From Saprospiraceae bacterium (GTDB lineage: Bacteria > Bacteroidota > Bacteroidia > Chitinophagales > Saprospiraceae): a stretch of DNA of 64,000 nt. A model generated the notes under the pieces. The model saw only the letters and a list, made by a program, of their open reading frames with translations, was not told the DNA's origin and did not search any database. How positions within the stretch are numbered: the stretch's first letter is position 1; every line of letters starts with the position of its first letter. Both the position numbers and the translations under genes were made by a program. Where the stretch lies: the NCBI GenBank assembly GCA_021604865.1, contig BQJU01000013.1:62001-126000 (forward strand), read 5' to 3'. This document shows positions 50,733 through 59,561 of this stretch, piece by piece.

Positions 50733-52322
50733 TCAAAGTGCCATCCGCCGAAGCGTATAAAACCCTACTCCCCTACCTTCATCAGACAAATAAATGACCT
50801 CATCCTCATTCAACCGCATCGGGCTGCGTTTTTGGCCCTTTGAATCAGAGATTTGTCTACCCCGATAATAAATTTGATTGCCAGAAAGGTATACCTCTTT
50901 ATCAGGACGTATCACATCCGTGGTTTTAAAGATATTCTCCTGGAGGCCGTTTTGATTTAAATGTTTAAAAATGAGTTGGTCATTTTCATAGCGATACGAA
51001 TGAATGATGCCCAAATTGTTATTTGGCAGGTAATAGTCGCCTACCTTTTGCTGAGGGAAATCAACTATTAAACTTTTACCAAATAATAAAATACCGACAA
51101 AAACGACAGTTTTCACATCCAAGGTTGGCCGTAAAATCCAGATCAGCATTACAAAAAGACCAAGCATCGCATAAAGCCGGGGAAACTGCAACAATAAAGG
51201 ATCATCATGTAACCAATATACTGGTACATTACAGATAAACAACAATAAGAACAGCAACAAAATAGTGGTGATTATTCCAGGTTTTTGCCACGAAAGGACC
51301 GCCATAAAAAGAGGAAGCAATAACAATAAGCTGTAACTGGAGCCATAAGCTGCCAATAAATTCCCGGCCAGCAAAACCAATGCAAAATGCAGTATAGCAG
51401 GAACATTTTTCATCCTTAGTACAAGGAATGTACCTCCTAAAACCATACATTGAAAAAGGCCATGAAATACAATAGCTAAGATAGGCAAATGCATGAAAGG
51501 CTCTGGATTATACAATTGATCTTTGACAAAGCAGGATTTCAGCAAGACAGGCATAGATTGGAACAATATCGCAAAGGGGTTGTGGATTTCGCCTTGAAAT
51601 AACCGGGGCAAGATATAACTAAAATAATCCGTGGTCACCATCGGTGGTAAAAAGAGGTAAGTGGAAAAGGATAAAAACGAACTGATCAAAAAAGTAAGCC
51701 AGCATGTTCGCTTATCTCTTTGGAAGAACAAAAATAGCAACACAATGCCTGGAAAGATCTTCATGGCAATAGCCACCGACCATAAAATCGCTGCCCCATA
51801 AATCCGATGCCTACCCCATTGGCGGTAAGCCTCCAATAAACAAGCCAATACATAAAGATAGGATTGGCCCTGATAAAAATTATTTAACAAAGGCATATAA
51901 AAAATGAGAGGAGCCAGTAAAAGCAGTGCTTGGTGCTCTAGCTTGAGGTGTCGAAGCAGTAAACAATACGCCACAATAAACAACAACAACCCTATCAAGC
52001 CAAAGTAAAACTTAGCCCAATAAATATCTTTAATCAAAGCAAAGGGGCTGTATAACAGTACACTAACAGGTGGTACCGGTGTATAATTAACAAAAACCGT
52101 TTCGGGTGAGCGTTGATTCGCCAGCTGATTAAAGGAATAGGGGTCGTACACACGCTCATCAAAGTCGCCTTCTAACCACAATTGACTGGCGTAATAATAA
52201 TTGGCAAAATCACCAATGGGGTGTTTAACGGTCTTCGTTAGAAAATAAATGCCTAACAACAACAAAAGTAATGCACTAAACCATGCCCAGTAGATTCCTT
52301 GATTATTAGAGTTGTTTCGCAT
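50733..52322 (-). CDS. GT87/DUF2029-like membrane glycosyltransferase
   Basis: The 529-residue protein has about 11 spans and the polyprenol-dependent mannosyltransferase layout. After the first span comes HPIGDFANYYYASQLWLEGD, an acidic first loop like those carrying the catalytic Asp in GT-C enzymes, and then NFYQGQSYLYVLACLLEAYR. The last ~110 residues are soluble. It should transfer a sugar from a lipid-linked donor on the outer face of the inner membrane. The ATG at 52322 was chosen; a TTG five codons earlier is possible. It overlaps the upstream methyltransferase by 17 bp. Its first codons coincide with a repeat end (see 52301-52318). Confidence 0.75.
   Translation of the reverse strand: MRNNSNNQGIYWAWFSALLLLLLGIYFLTKTVKHPIGDFANYYYASQLWLEGDFDERVYDPYSFNQLANQRSPETVFVNYTPVPPVSVLLYSPFALIKDIYWAKFYFGLIGLLLFIVAYCLLLRHLKLEHQALLLLAPLIFYMPLLNNFYQGQSYLYVLACLLEAYRQWGRHRIYGAAILWSVAIAMKIFPGIVLLFLFFQRDKRTCWLTFLISSFLSFSTYLFLPPMVTTDYFSYILPRLFQGEIHNPFAILFQSMPVLLKSCFVKDQLYNPEPFMHLPILAIVFHGLFQCMVLGGTFLVLRMKNVPAILHFALVLLAGNLLAAYGSSYSLLLLLPLFMAVLSWQKPGIITTILLLFLLLFICNVPVYWLHDDPLLLQFPRLYAMLGLFVMLIWILRPTLDVKTVVFVGILLFGKSLIVDFPQQKVGDYYLPNNNLGIIHSYRYENDQLIFKHLNQNGLQENIFKTTDVIRPDKEVYLSGNQIYYRGRQISDSKGQKRSPMRLNEDEVIYLSDEGRGVGFYTLRRMAL
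52301..52318. repeat. Repeat end inside the start of the GT87-like gene
   Basis: TTATTAGAGTTGTTTCG shares TAGAGTTGTTTCG with the left arm of the inverted-repeat element at 48852. It encodes the residues just after the initiator Met of the GT87-like protein. Confidence 0.4.
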
Positions 52323-52986
52323 TGTCAGTTGTTTCAATGCTAAAAATCAAAAAGCGTTCTGCCAGCCGGTATTGCTGATGAACCACCTTCATTTGGTATC
52401 CTTTTTCTATGGCAATGCATTCAATGGCATCAAGCGCACAAGCTTCGGAAAGGATCATGTATACCAAGCTATTGGAATCAATAAAATCTTCAAGGCCGGT
52501 AAAAAAATGATGGAAAAACTGGAAATCAGCGCCAGTATACCAGGCAAATTCTGCCAAACTGTTAGGCGTCCCCTCAAAGAAAGGAGGATTAACAATGATG
52601 AAATCGAAAAATTGTTTTGGAATGGTGTTAAAAACATCCGACTGTAAGGTATTAATAATCAACTCATTGTCCAAAGCATTCCTTTCTGTACAGGCTACAG
52701 CCAAAGGGTTCACATCAACCGCCCAGGCTGCTGCTCCTTGCTGTGCCACCACCAGGGATAATAGACCACTTCCACAGCCTATTTCCAATACCTTTTTATT
52801 GTTTAATGCTTGTTTTTTTAGAAAGGCGGCAAATACTTTACTACTACCAAAAAAGGCGGGATGAAATACTTCTTTTTTGATTTGTAATTGCAAGCCTTCA
52901 TAACGATAGGTTCGGTCCTGTGCCAGATACCTTTGCAATAATGGCTTATAGAAACGGCTCATGCATTTTCTTATCAAAGTCCGCAT
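52306..52986 (-). CDS. Class I SAM methyltransferase (HemK-like NPPF motif)
   Basis: The 226-residue protein has the SAM-binding loop VLEIGCGSGLLSLVVA (motif I), the acidic end of strand 2 in AWAVDVNPLAV, and FIIVNPPFFEG, the NPP-F/Y motif IV usual for N-methyltransferases such as PrmC/HemK or adenine methylases. Here it lies in a glycan/lipid-like operon, so its substrate may be a small molecule. Its ATG overlaps the stop of the upstream radical SAM gene (TAATG), a sign of translational coupling, and its end overlaps the next gene by 17 bp. Confidence 0.82.
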   Translation of the reverse strand: MRTLIRKCMSRFYKPLLQRYLAQDRTYRYEGLQLQIKKEVFHPAFFGSSKVFAAFLKKQALNNKKVLEIGCGSGLLSLVVAQQGAAAWAVDVNPLAVACTERNALDNELIINTLQSDVFNTIPKQFFDFIIVNPPFFEGTPNSLAEFAWYTGADFQFFHHFFTGLEDFIDSNSLVYMILSEACALDAIECIAIEKGYQMKVVHQQYRLAERFLIFSIETTDNAKQL

Positions 52987-54494
52987 TAGAAGCCCTCTTT
53001 TTCAGGTTGCCTATATTTTAACCAGAACCGTTGTAAAGCCTTTAACTCGTAAGGATAACTATAATGCTTGGTACGGTATCGCCAGGAAGATGCACCGCGG
53101 ATAACCTTTCGTTGCAAAGTGCTTAATTTGATATCCGAAACCGTTGGATGATAAGCATTGAGGACGGTTTCAAAGTTTTTGATTTTATCGACCACCCGTT
53201 TAGTCAACCAGGGGGTTAACGGATTTTTACGCAAATCAAATTGTTCCCATTCTGGTTGTAGCCAGTCTTCCAGTTTTTTGGGAAAAGAAAAGCCCTGCTC
53301 TTTAGCCTTTTCAAACATGGTAGAACCTTCAGTGGGCACCGGGCTATAGATGTAAATAATGATTTCCGTATCTGGGTTAATGGTTTTTACTTTACGGATA
53401 AACTCGGTTTCTGCGTCTACCTGTTTTAATGCTTCAGCCTCCGAATCAGCCGGCCAGCCAAGAACAAAAGAGTATTCCGGGATAATATCAAACTTTTTGA
53501 GCCTTTCGGCAAAACGAAGAATTTGACTGCCACTTTGTTTGCCGCCCTTATCCATAAATTGCAACAACTGATCACTACCCGACTCCGCGCCAAAAAAGAT
53601 CATTTTGCAACCTGCTTCCCGCATAATGGCCAAACTTTCATCGGTGTAGCGGTCCAGCGTATCAATACGAGCCTCGCCCCACCAGGTCATATTTTCGGGT
53701 TGGATCAATTTGGCGAAAGCCACCGTCCTTTTCTGAGAAACAAAAAAATTATTGTCGTGAAATTCGATGGCATCAGCTCCATAGGTATCTTTCAGGTATT
53801 TGATATCCTGGTAAATTTTTTCTGCTGATTTACCATTCCATTTAGTTTGATAAATGGGCACAACGGCGCAAAAAGCACATTTAAAAGGGCAGCCAAAACT
53901 GCTGTGATAGGCGATGGTTTTTTCGCCCAGATAACTTTTCCCCAAATAACGAGACAGTGGATAAAATTCATTCAACCGGTCATAAGGCAGGTCCGGTAAT
54001 TCGTCGTATTCATAAAGGATTTCTCTGGTGGTTTTGATCAATTGTCCATCTTGTAGAAATACCAGATTGGGGACAGATTCCGTGGATTCCCGATTGATAA
54101 CGGCTTTTATTAATTGCGGAAATGCCTTATCGCCAGGGCCATCCACCACATAATCAACATAACCGGAATCTAGCACGACCTGTTTATGATTCGAAGGAAA
54201 ATAACCGCCCCAAATATTGGTAATTTCTGGAAATTGTTGTTTTACCTGCCTGGTGATCGGTACCGCCTGATGCAGCTGCGGGCCAGGCATGACCGTACAG
54301 GCAAAAAATTGAAACTGGCCGCTTTGAAGGTAATCAAAAATCTTTTGTTGAGGGTCGGCTTCCAGGTTGCCATCTACTAACACCCAATCATAAATACCTT
54401 CAATACTAGCGGCAATTTGCAAGACAGAATTGGGTATTCTGGCTTTATGATTGGTTGCTTTCGGGTTAAATAAAATAACTGCAGGTGGTTTCAT
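52986..54494 (-). CDS. B12-binding-domain radical SAM protein (third copy)
   Basis: The 502-residue enzyme has an N-terminal Rossmann-like cobalamin-binding domain (about 1-150, ITNIWGGYFPSNHKQVVLDS) and a radical SAM barrel with the cluster motif SSFGCPFKCAFCAV (C-x3-C-x2-C). It has a helical C-terminal tail. This architecture is class B radical SAM, known for methylating unactivated carbon or phosphorus or for ring rearrangements. It is more divergent from the two upstream homologues than they are from each other. It lies 23 bp after the flippase gene and overlaps the methyltransferase gene by one base. Confidence 0.88.
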   Translation of the reverse strand: MKPPAVILFNPKATNHKARIPNSVLQIAASIEGIYDWVLVDGNLEADPQQKIFDYLQSGQFQFFACTVMPGPQLHQAVPITRQVKQQFPEITNIWGGYFPSNHKQVVLDSGYVDYVVDGPGDKAFPQLIKAVINRESTESVPNLVFLQDGQLIKTTREILYEYDELPDLPYDRLNEFYPLSRYLGKSYLGEKTIAYHSSFGCPFKCAFCAVVPIYQTKWNGKSAEKIYQDIKYLKDTYGADAIEFHDNNFFVSQKRTVAFAKLIQPENMTWWGEARIDTLDRYTDESLAIMREAGCKMIFFGAESGSDQLLQFMDKGGKQSGSQILRFAERLKKFDIIPEYSFVLGWPADSEAEALKQVDAETEFIRKVKTINPDTEIIIYIYSPVPTEGSTMFEKAKEQGFSFPKKLEDWLQPEWEQFDLRKNPLTPWLTKRVVDKIKNFETVLNAYHPTVSDIKLSTLQRKVIRGASSWRYRTKHYSYPYELKALQRFWLKYRQPEKEGF

Positions 54495-54517
54495 CCGGCT
54501 AAGTTATTAAAGTCCTG

Positions 54518-55723
54518 TTACTGAGCCAAGGATTTAATTCTGACCTGCCAGAATGCGACATTTCCAGCAATATAAGCCAATACGGCTGCAATCAATGCGC
54601 CACTAATCCCCAACTTGGGTATCAGCCACCAGCCTCCTAAGATTTTAATGGCTCCCATCATGATTAAGATGAGGCTTACCCGTTGTACCTGGTTTTGACG
54701 AAAGAGCATTTGGATACGGATCACCTGAAAGAAATATAAAAAGATCAAAGTGCCAGTTAGACAGTAGATCAAAATGCACAATTCAAAGGCATAAGCATAA
54801 TGCAACAACGCATAGATCATCAAGGCAAGCAAAGGGCTCAACAGCAAGCCAAAAGCCAGGAAGTTGCGTTCTATCTTGAACAAAACGCCCGCCTTCAGCC
54901 GGTAAACATTTTTGATAAAAGGTAATAAAACGGCTGACGCTAATAGGTGGCTGGATTGTACAAAACTGGATAGGACTTGATATTTCCCTAAAGCGGCGGC
55001 ATCCATTTTCAAGGCTAGCAAATACAATTCTCCTCTTGAAGCACCAGCGCCTGCTAAGACCAGGACTAAAAAGGGAAAGGCGGCTTTTAAAAAGTCAACA
55101 ACCTGAGTAGAATCTACTATTTTCCAGGAAATATAATGCCGGTTTAACAACCAATAAATCAACCCTTTAATTAATTCCGCCACCGCCATACACCACAAAA
55201 AAGTAGTCAATGTAAGTGGCTGCGTCAGAAACAAAGCAATCAACAGCAGAACAATGAGCAACTCTATTACCGCGCTCTGCCAAAAAAGTCTTCGATAAAC
55301 ATTCAGTGCTTCAAAAAATTGCCAGCTCAGCTGTGCCAACAACCAAAAAACAAGGATACTTCGGTCCAAAGCTCCCCAAGGTAAAAGGCCAATAATGATC
55401 ACAACAACTACGGCAATACCTCCCCTCCCAAGCATGGAGGCAACCAATACGTTTTTAATATTATCCGGTGACCGACTGTAGTTTCGCAGGAGAAAATCCC
55501 GGCTCCCCAAGTTGATCAGGGTGGCACACAGCTGTACAACCAACAGATATTGCACGTAAGTGCCCCAATAGACTTCTGAATACCATCGAACAACGGTAAG
55601 GGATAGGAGAATTCTAGTGATTGGAATTGCAAATTGGGACGTCAGTGCCTGCACGATTGCCCAAAACCGACGAGCGGGGATGCTGTTTAAGTTTTGAAGG
55701 TGGGAAAATAATCTACCTAACAT
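54518..55723 (-). CDS. Wzx-like flippase in radical SAM operon
   Basis: The 401-residue protein has about 12 hydrophobic spans and the oligosaccharide-flippase style beginning, with PITRILLSLTVVRWYSEVYWG and LINLGSRDFLLRNYSRSP early on. The sequence match to the family is weaker than for the flippase at 28229. It should translocate a lipid-linked product. The ATG overlaps the upstream radical SAM stop (TAATG). Its presence implies that the operon's product is assembled on a membrane carrier in the cytoplasm and exported. Confidence 0.75.
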   Translation of the reverse strand: MLGRLFSHLQNLNSIPARRFWAIVQALTSQFAIPITRILLSLTVVRWYSEVYWGTYVQYLLVVQLCATLINLGSRDFLLRNYSRSPDNIKNVLVASMLGRGGIAVVVVIIIGLLPWGALDRSILVFWLLAQLSWQFFEALNVYRRLFWQSAVIELLIVLLLIALFLTQPLTLTTFLWCMAVAELIKGLIYWLLNRHYISWKIVDSTQVVDFLKAAFPFLVLVLAGAGASRGELYLLALKMDAAALGKYQVLSSFVQSSHLLASAVLLPFIKNVYRLKAGVLFKIERNFLAFGLLLSPLLALMIYALLHYAYAFELCILIYCLTGTLIFLYFFQVIRIQMLFRQNQVQRVSLILIMMGAIKILGGWWLIPKLGISGALIAAVLAYIAGNVAFWQVRIKSLAQ

Positions 55724-57117
55724 TAACCCCGAATTCTTTCCAGATTCATGCCCAATCGCGACATCATTGCCCGGAATTTCACTGGAGCCGCTGAGGCAAA
55801 TTTACCCGCTCCATTTAACCGCTGAAAGGCCATTTCCCGTTGTATCCAGTTCATGGCATGGTGATAGTATTTCCGGTTATACGCACGTTTAAAATCAATG
55901 TCCCGATCAGTGGATTCCGACCAGTCCAGATCGGTAATGAATTTTGATTCTACTTCTTCATAAAAGGGGGTGCCTTTGATGGGATAAGCCGTAGTAAGCG
56001 TAAAAACATCCGGCTTGGCCTTTTTCAGATAGTCCAGCGTCTCCAGAATATCGGCTTCCGTTTCACCGGGATATCCCAGCATAATAAAGTTGCCTGCCTC
56101 TATACCATACGCTTGCGAGAGCTGGACCATTTCCGTCACTTTTTTCACCTCTGTCATACGATCCATGGCATCCAGCACCTTTTGGGAACCGCTTTCAGCA
56201 CCAATCCAGATCCTCATACAGCCACTTTCCTTTAGCAGCTTCACGATTTCCTCATTCATGCGGTCAGCACGGGAGATGGCCTCATAAGGAATGACGAGAT
56301 CCCGTTCTTTAACCAATTGAGCAAAAGCCCTCATCCACTTGTGGTTGACCGTGAATACATCATCGACATACCAAATTTGATCAAAGTCGTAATTGGTGCG
56401 AAGGTATTCCAACTCATCCACTACTTTTTCGGGGCTTCTACGCCGGTAAGAGCGCCCGTAAACCGCCCTGCTGCACCACTTGCAAGCATAAGGGCATCCC
56501 CGCATGGTGCTCATCGTCACCATAGCATATCCGTGGTGTTTACGCCAGGTATCGAAATAGCGTTGCCAATCGATTTTTTCCCGGGCTGGCATTGGCAATT
56601 CATCCACATTGGTAATAAATGCTCGCTCAGAAGTGGTCGTGACAGCTCTATCTTTATCCAGGTAGGCAATACCGGGTATATGATCGAGATCCATATTGTC
56701 CTGCTCGCTGAAATGCCGGACTAGTTCGAGCATAGTTATTTCTCCCTCTCCAAAGGCGATGATGTCGGCTCCGTGTTTGAGAAAATTTTCTTTATGGTGG
56801 CGTACTTCTGGCCCTCCTAATACTATTCGGCAATGTTTTAGGGTGGGCTCGTTTTTAATCAACTCAATGATCTTCAATACCTGAAGTTTTGTCATCAGGT
56901 TGGTATAAATGCCGATCAAATCAGGAGGTGATTGTTTCAGCTGTTTTTGCAACTGATTAAACGTAGAAAAGGTAGTATCAAAAATCTCATTGGCAAAACC
57001 ATGTTGCTCCAGGTAGGCCGCAATGTATTGCAACCCCAGTGGCGGATATGGCTTCATGATTTGTTGCTCTTTTTTATCCTCTCCTAAGAAATAAGCGTGT
57101 GTCAATAAGATTTTCAT
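55723..57117 (-). CDS. B12-binding-domain radical SAM protein (second copy)
   Basis: The 464-residue protein begins MKILLTHAYFLGEDKKEQQI and has an N-terminal cobalamin-binding domain (LGGPEVRHHKENFLKHGADI, FGEGE) and a radical SAM core with GCPYACKWCSRAVYGRSYRR. It is clearly paralogous to the protein at 57983-59458: LLTH...KPYPPL, GCPY-C-WC...YG-SY--RSP and FDxIWxxDDxF are shared. Class B enzymes with this architecture often act as cobalamin-dependent methylases. The next gene starts within its stop codon. Confidence 0.88.
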   Translation of the reverse strand: MKILLTHAYFLGEDKKEQQIMKPYPPLGLQYIAAYLEQHGFANEIFDTTFSTFNQLQKQLKQSPPDLIGIYTNLMTKLQVLKIIELIKNEPTLKHCRIVLGGPEVRHHKENFLKHGADIIAFGEGEITMLELVRHFSEQDNMDLDHIPGIAYLDKDRAVTTTSERAFITNVDELPMPAREKIDWQRYFDTWRKHHGYAMVTMSTMRGCPYACKWCSRAVYGRSYRRRSPEKVVDELEYLRTNYDFDQIWYVDDVFTVNHKWMRAFAQLVKERDLVIPYEAISRADRMNEEIVKLLKESGCMRIWIGAESGSQKVLDAMDRMTEVKKVTEMVQLSQAYGIEAGNFIMLGYPGETEADILETLDYLKKAKPDVFTLTTAYPIKGTPFYEEVESKFITDLDWSESTDRDIDFKRAYNRKYYHHAMNWIQREMAFQRLNGAGKFASAAPVKFRAMMSRLGMNLERIRG

Positions 57118-57210
57118 CTTTATTTATATATATAGTGATACAGAGACATTGTGAGGTGGTGAGATAGTGAGAAGGTGAAGTGGTGAGATATCCAGCCGCA
57201 CCTCCGCGCA
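57118..57210. other. Intercistronic region with degenerate GGTGAGA repeats
   Basis: This 93-bp gap within the operon has four imperfect units of GGTGAGA/GTGAGAAGGTGAAG on the plus strand (57147-57190). It is the only sizeable gap in an otherwise overlapping operon and may be a repeat insertion. No promoter was recognised. Confidence 0.35.
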
Positions 57211-58005
57211 TCAATCTTTCCTCCGAAATTCTACCACAAAATGATCGGCATAATCTGCTAGCCAAGGCAAGGAAAAAACCGAATCAAGTTTTTCTAAAAC
57301 AGCCAGTCGTTTTTTTCTCTCAGCAAAATAATGCTCCAGATAAGACGGGGGGACAAAAAAGCCAACCGGATAAGCCTGGATAAACTGGAAATTGGCGGCA
57401 AAAAAACTGCTAATCTCCTTTTTGTTATAATACCATACCTCGATTTTTTGACCATGCAAATTGACTAACGACGGGCTTTTTAACCGCCGATGAGCCTGAT
57501 CCACCCGTCTTTTCATAAAATAATAAGCCCTTTCCCACAAACAATGTTTACTCATATACACTAAAAACAAATGACCGTCGGGTTTTAGCAAATCCGAAAA
57601 GATTTGGCCCAGTTTTCTGCTTTTTTCAGGCGATAAACAGTTCAGGCCACCAAAATTGGAAAAGATCAAATCAAACTGCTGACCTTTCAGTTTTTCGGCT
57701 AGCGCCATAAATCCAGCCTGCAAAAAAGTCAACTTTAAGTAGCCATCCTCCTGTTTCAATTTTTCCGTTCCCATCCGGATCATATCTGAGGAAATATCCG
57801 TTGCAAGCACCCGGTGTCCCTGTTTTGCGAGATATATCGCGTCTTCACCAGTACCACAGTTGATTTCCAGAATATCGCAAGAATTAGGAAAGTCCCGTTG
57901 AAAAAACTTCCTGACTTGTCTCCTTTGAGATTGCCCAATTGCAGCATGCGTAAAGTGCTCATCATAATCAGCAGCATACTGATCAAAGGCTTGAGGCTGC
58001 TTCAT
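57211..58005 (-). CDS. Class I SAM-dependent methyltransferase
   Basis: The 264-residue protein has the ubiE/methyltransf_11-type core: AFDQYAADYDEHF at the N-terminus, SAM loop ILEINCGTGEDAIYLAKQGHRV, LATDISSDMI and FDLIFSNFGGLNCL. The glycine loop is a slight variant (EINCGTGE). It probably O- or N-methylates an intermediate of the pathway encoded by this operon. Its start overlaps the 3' end of the upstream radical SAM gene by 23 bp. Confidence 0.85.
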   Translation of the reverse strand: MKQPQAFDQYAADYDEHFTHAAIGQSQRRQVRKFFQRDFPNSCDILEINCGTGEDAIYLAKQGHRVLATDISSDMIRMGTEKLKQEDGYLKLTFLQAGFMALAEKLKGQQFDLIFSNFGGLNCLSPEKSRKLGQIFSDLLKPDGHLFLVYMSKHCLWERAYYFMKRRVDQAHRRLKSPSLVNLHGQKIEVWYYNKKEISSFFAANFQFIQAYPVGFFVPPSYLEHYFAERKKRLAVLEKLDSVFSLPWLADYADHFVVEFRRKD

Positions 58006-59458
58006 AGTTGATGACTTTCAGTTGCCGTTTGGCCAGATATGACGATGGCGTATAATACAATATCGATAAGGTTTTTTTTAAGTTTTGCCACTTTACATGA
58101 GTGGGATACCGCAATAACCCTTTGAGTTGTTCCTGAGCATGTTTTTTACGAAATTCCTGATGAACAAAATGGTGCAACTGTTTATAAAATGCTGAAGAAT
58201 AGGAATTTTTAAACATTAGATCCAAGTCCTCGGAATCGGTCCAGTTGGTCTTGCCGGGCAAGTCATTTTTCACCATTTCAAAAAACTTTGTGCCAGGCAA
58301 GGGATAGGAGACTGAAATACCAATATCGTGGGGCAATAATTCCTTAATCAGTGCAATCGTTTTCCGAATATGTTGTGCTGTTTCATTCAGGTAGCCAAAC
58401 TGGATAAAAAAGCAGGGCTTAATGCCACAAGCCTTGAGTTTATGAGTGGCTGTTCTGATCTGCTCAATGGTAATGCCTTTATCCATCGCATCCAGGATTT
58501 CCTGGGCTCCGCTTTCAACACCCATCCACACTTCTTCACAGCCTGATGCTTTGAGTGCGTCGATGTACTGATCTTTCACCAGCAAATCTGCTCTGGATTG
58601 AATTTTATAGCGAAGCTGCAGTCCTTTTTCCCGAACCAGTTCTGCAAATTCGATCACCCAGCTGCGTTTCAGTCCAAATATATCATCACAAAACCAAATA
58701 TGGTCGAAGCTTGTATTGGCCTGTAGCAACTCTATTTCCCTGATTACATGGGCTGGGCTACGCATCTTGTAAGAATTGCCGTAGATGGGCTTAGCACACC
58801 AATTGCATTTATAGGGGCAACCTCTGGTGGTTGCAATATTTACTGAATATTGATTCCATTTTGTCCAGGATTGTTGATAGGGTTTAAAGTCAATCAAATC
58901 CCAGGCTGGCAATGGCAAGGCATCCAGATCCTGCATCACGGGCCGGTTGGCGTTCCTTTGAAAATGGCCATTCTTTTGCCAGGCCAGGCCAACTACAGAT
59001 TGCAAATCATCTCCAGCTTCCAGTGAATTCAGAAGGTCGATCAACGTTGCCTCGCCCTCTCCTAATAACACATAATCTATCCCATTTTGTAAATAATCTT
59101 GCCAGCGGTCAGTCGCATCAGAACCGCACATGATCACCTTACAACCCCTGTCTTGAGCGGCCTTAGCTATATGCCAGGCGGCTTCTCTCATATTCGTTAG
59201 GCACATCTTGGTCAGGTAATTAAAACCATCATCAAAAATGACCAGAATATCAGGCTTTTGAGCATCCAGAACCGGCAAAATATCCCCTGGCCCATCGGCA
59301 AACATGCTGTCAAAAAAGGCTACATCATATCCGGCATCTCTCACCATCGCCGCCGCCTGGATGCTCATCAAGGGTGGATAGGGTTTGTGCCAGGCTTCCT
59401 GTTTGGGGTCCAATCTAAGTAAATAAGAATGGGTCAACAGAACGGACCGTTGCTTCAT
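57983..59458 (-). CDS. B12-binding-domain radical SAM protein (first copy)
   Basis: The 491-residue protein begins MKQRSVLLTHSYLLRLDPKQ, aligning with the second copy's N-terminus, which is why I chose the ATG at 59458 over those further upstream. The cobalamin-binding domain (KVIMCGSDATDRWQDYLQNG, YVLLGEGEATL) is followed by the radical SAM core TRGCPYKCNWCAKPIYGNS and FDHIWFCDDIFGL. It is the first gene of the seven-gene operon and overlaps the methyltransferase gene by 23 bp. Class B radical SAM proteins catalyse radical methylations or carbon-skeleton changes; the substrate is unknown. Confidence 0.88.
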   Translation of the reverse strand: MKQRSVLLTHSYLLRLDPKQEAWHKPYPPLMSIQAAAMVRDAGYDVAFFDSMFADGPGDILPVLDAQKPDILVIFDDGFNYLTKMCLTNMREAAWHIAKAAQDRGCKVIMCGSDATDRWQDYLQNGIDYVLLGEGEATLIDLLNSLEAGDDLQSVVGLAWQKNGHFQRNANRPVMQDLDALPLPAWDLIDFKPYQQSWTKWNQYSVNIATTRGCPYKCNWCAKPIYGNSYKMRSPAHVIREIELLQANTSFDHIWFCDDIFGLKRSWVIEFAELVREKGLQLRYKIQSRADLLVKDQYIDALKASGCEEVWMGVESGAQEILDAMDKGITIEQIRTATHKLKACGIKPCFFIQFGYLNETAQHIRKTIALIKELLPHDIGISVSYPLPGTKFFEMVKNDLPGKTNWTDSEDLDLMFKNSYSSAFYKQLHHFVHQEFRKKHAQEQLKGLLRYPTHVKWQNLKKTLSILYYTPSSYLAKRQLKVINYEAASSL

Positions 59459-59561
59459 TTGACAATTGATTTGTTTCATGCCAAAATTACAACTTTTGAA
59501 ACAGGGAATGAAAGGACAATGATGATTTGGCAAGCATTAGACATCTGCTTTCATCATTAAT

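Noticed and set aside
57147-57190. Regulatory tandem repeat in the radical SAM operon
   Set aside because: The GGTGAGA units are very degenerate and low in complexity; a chance expansion is as likely.
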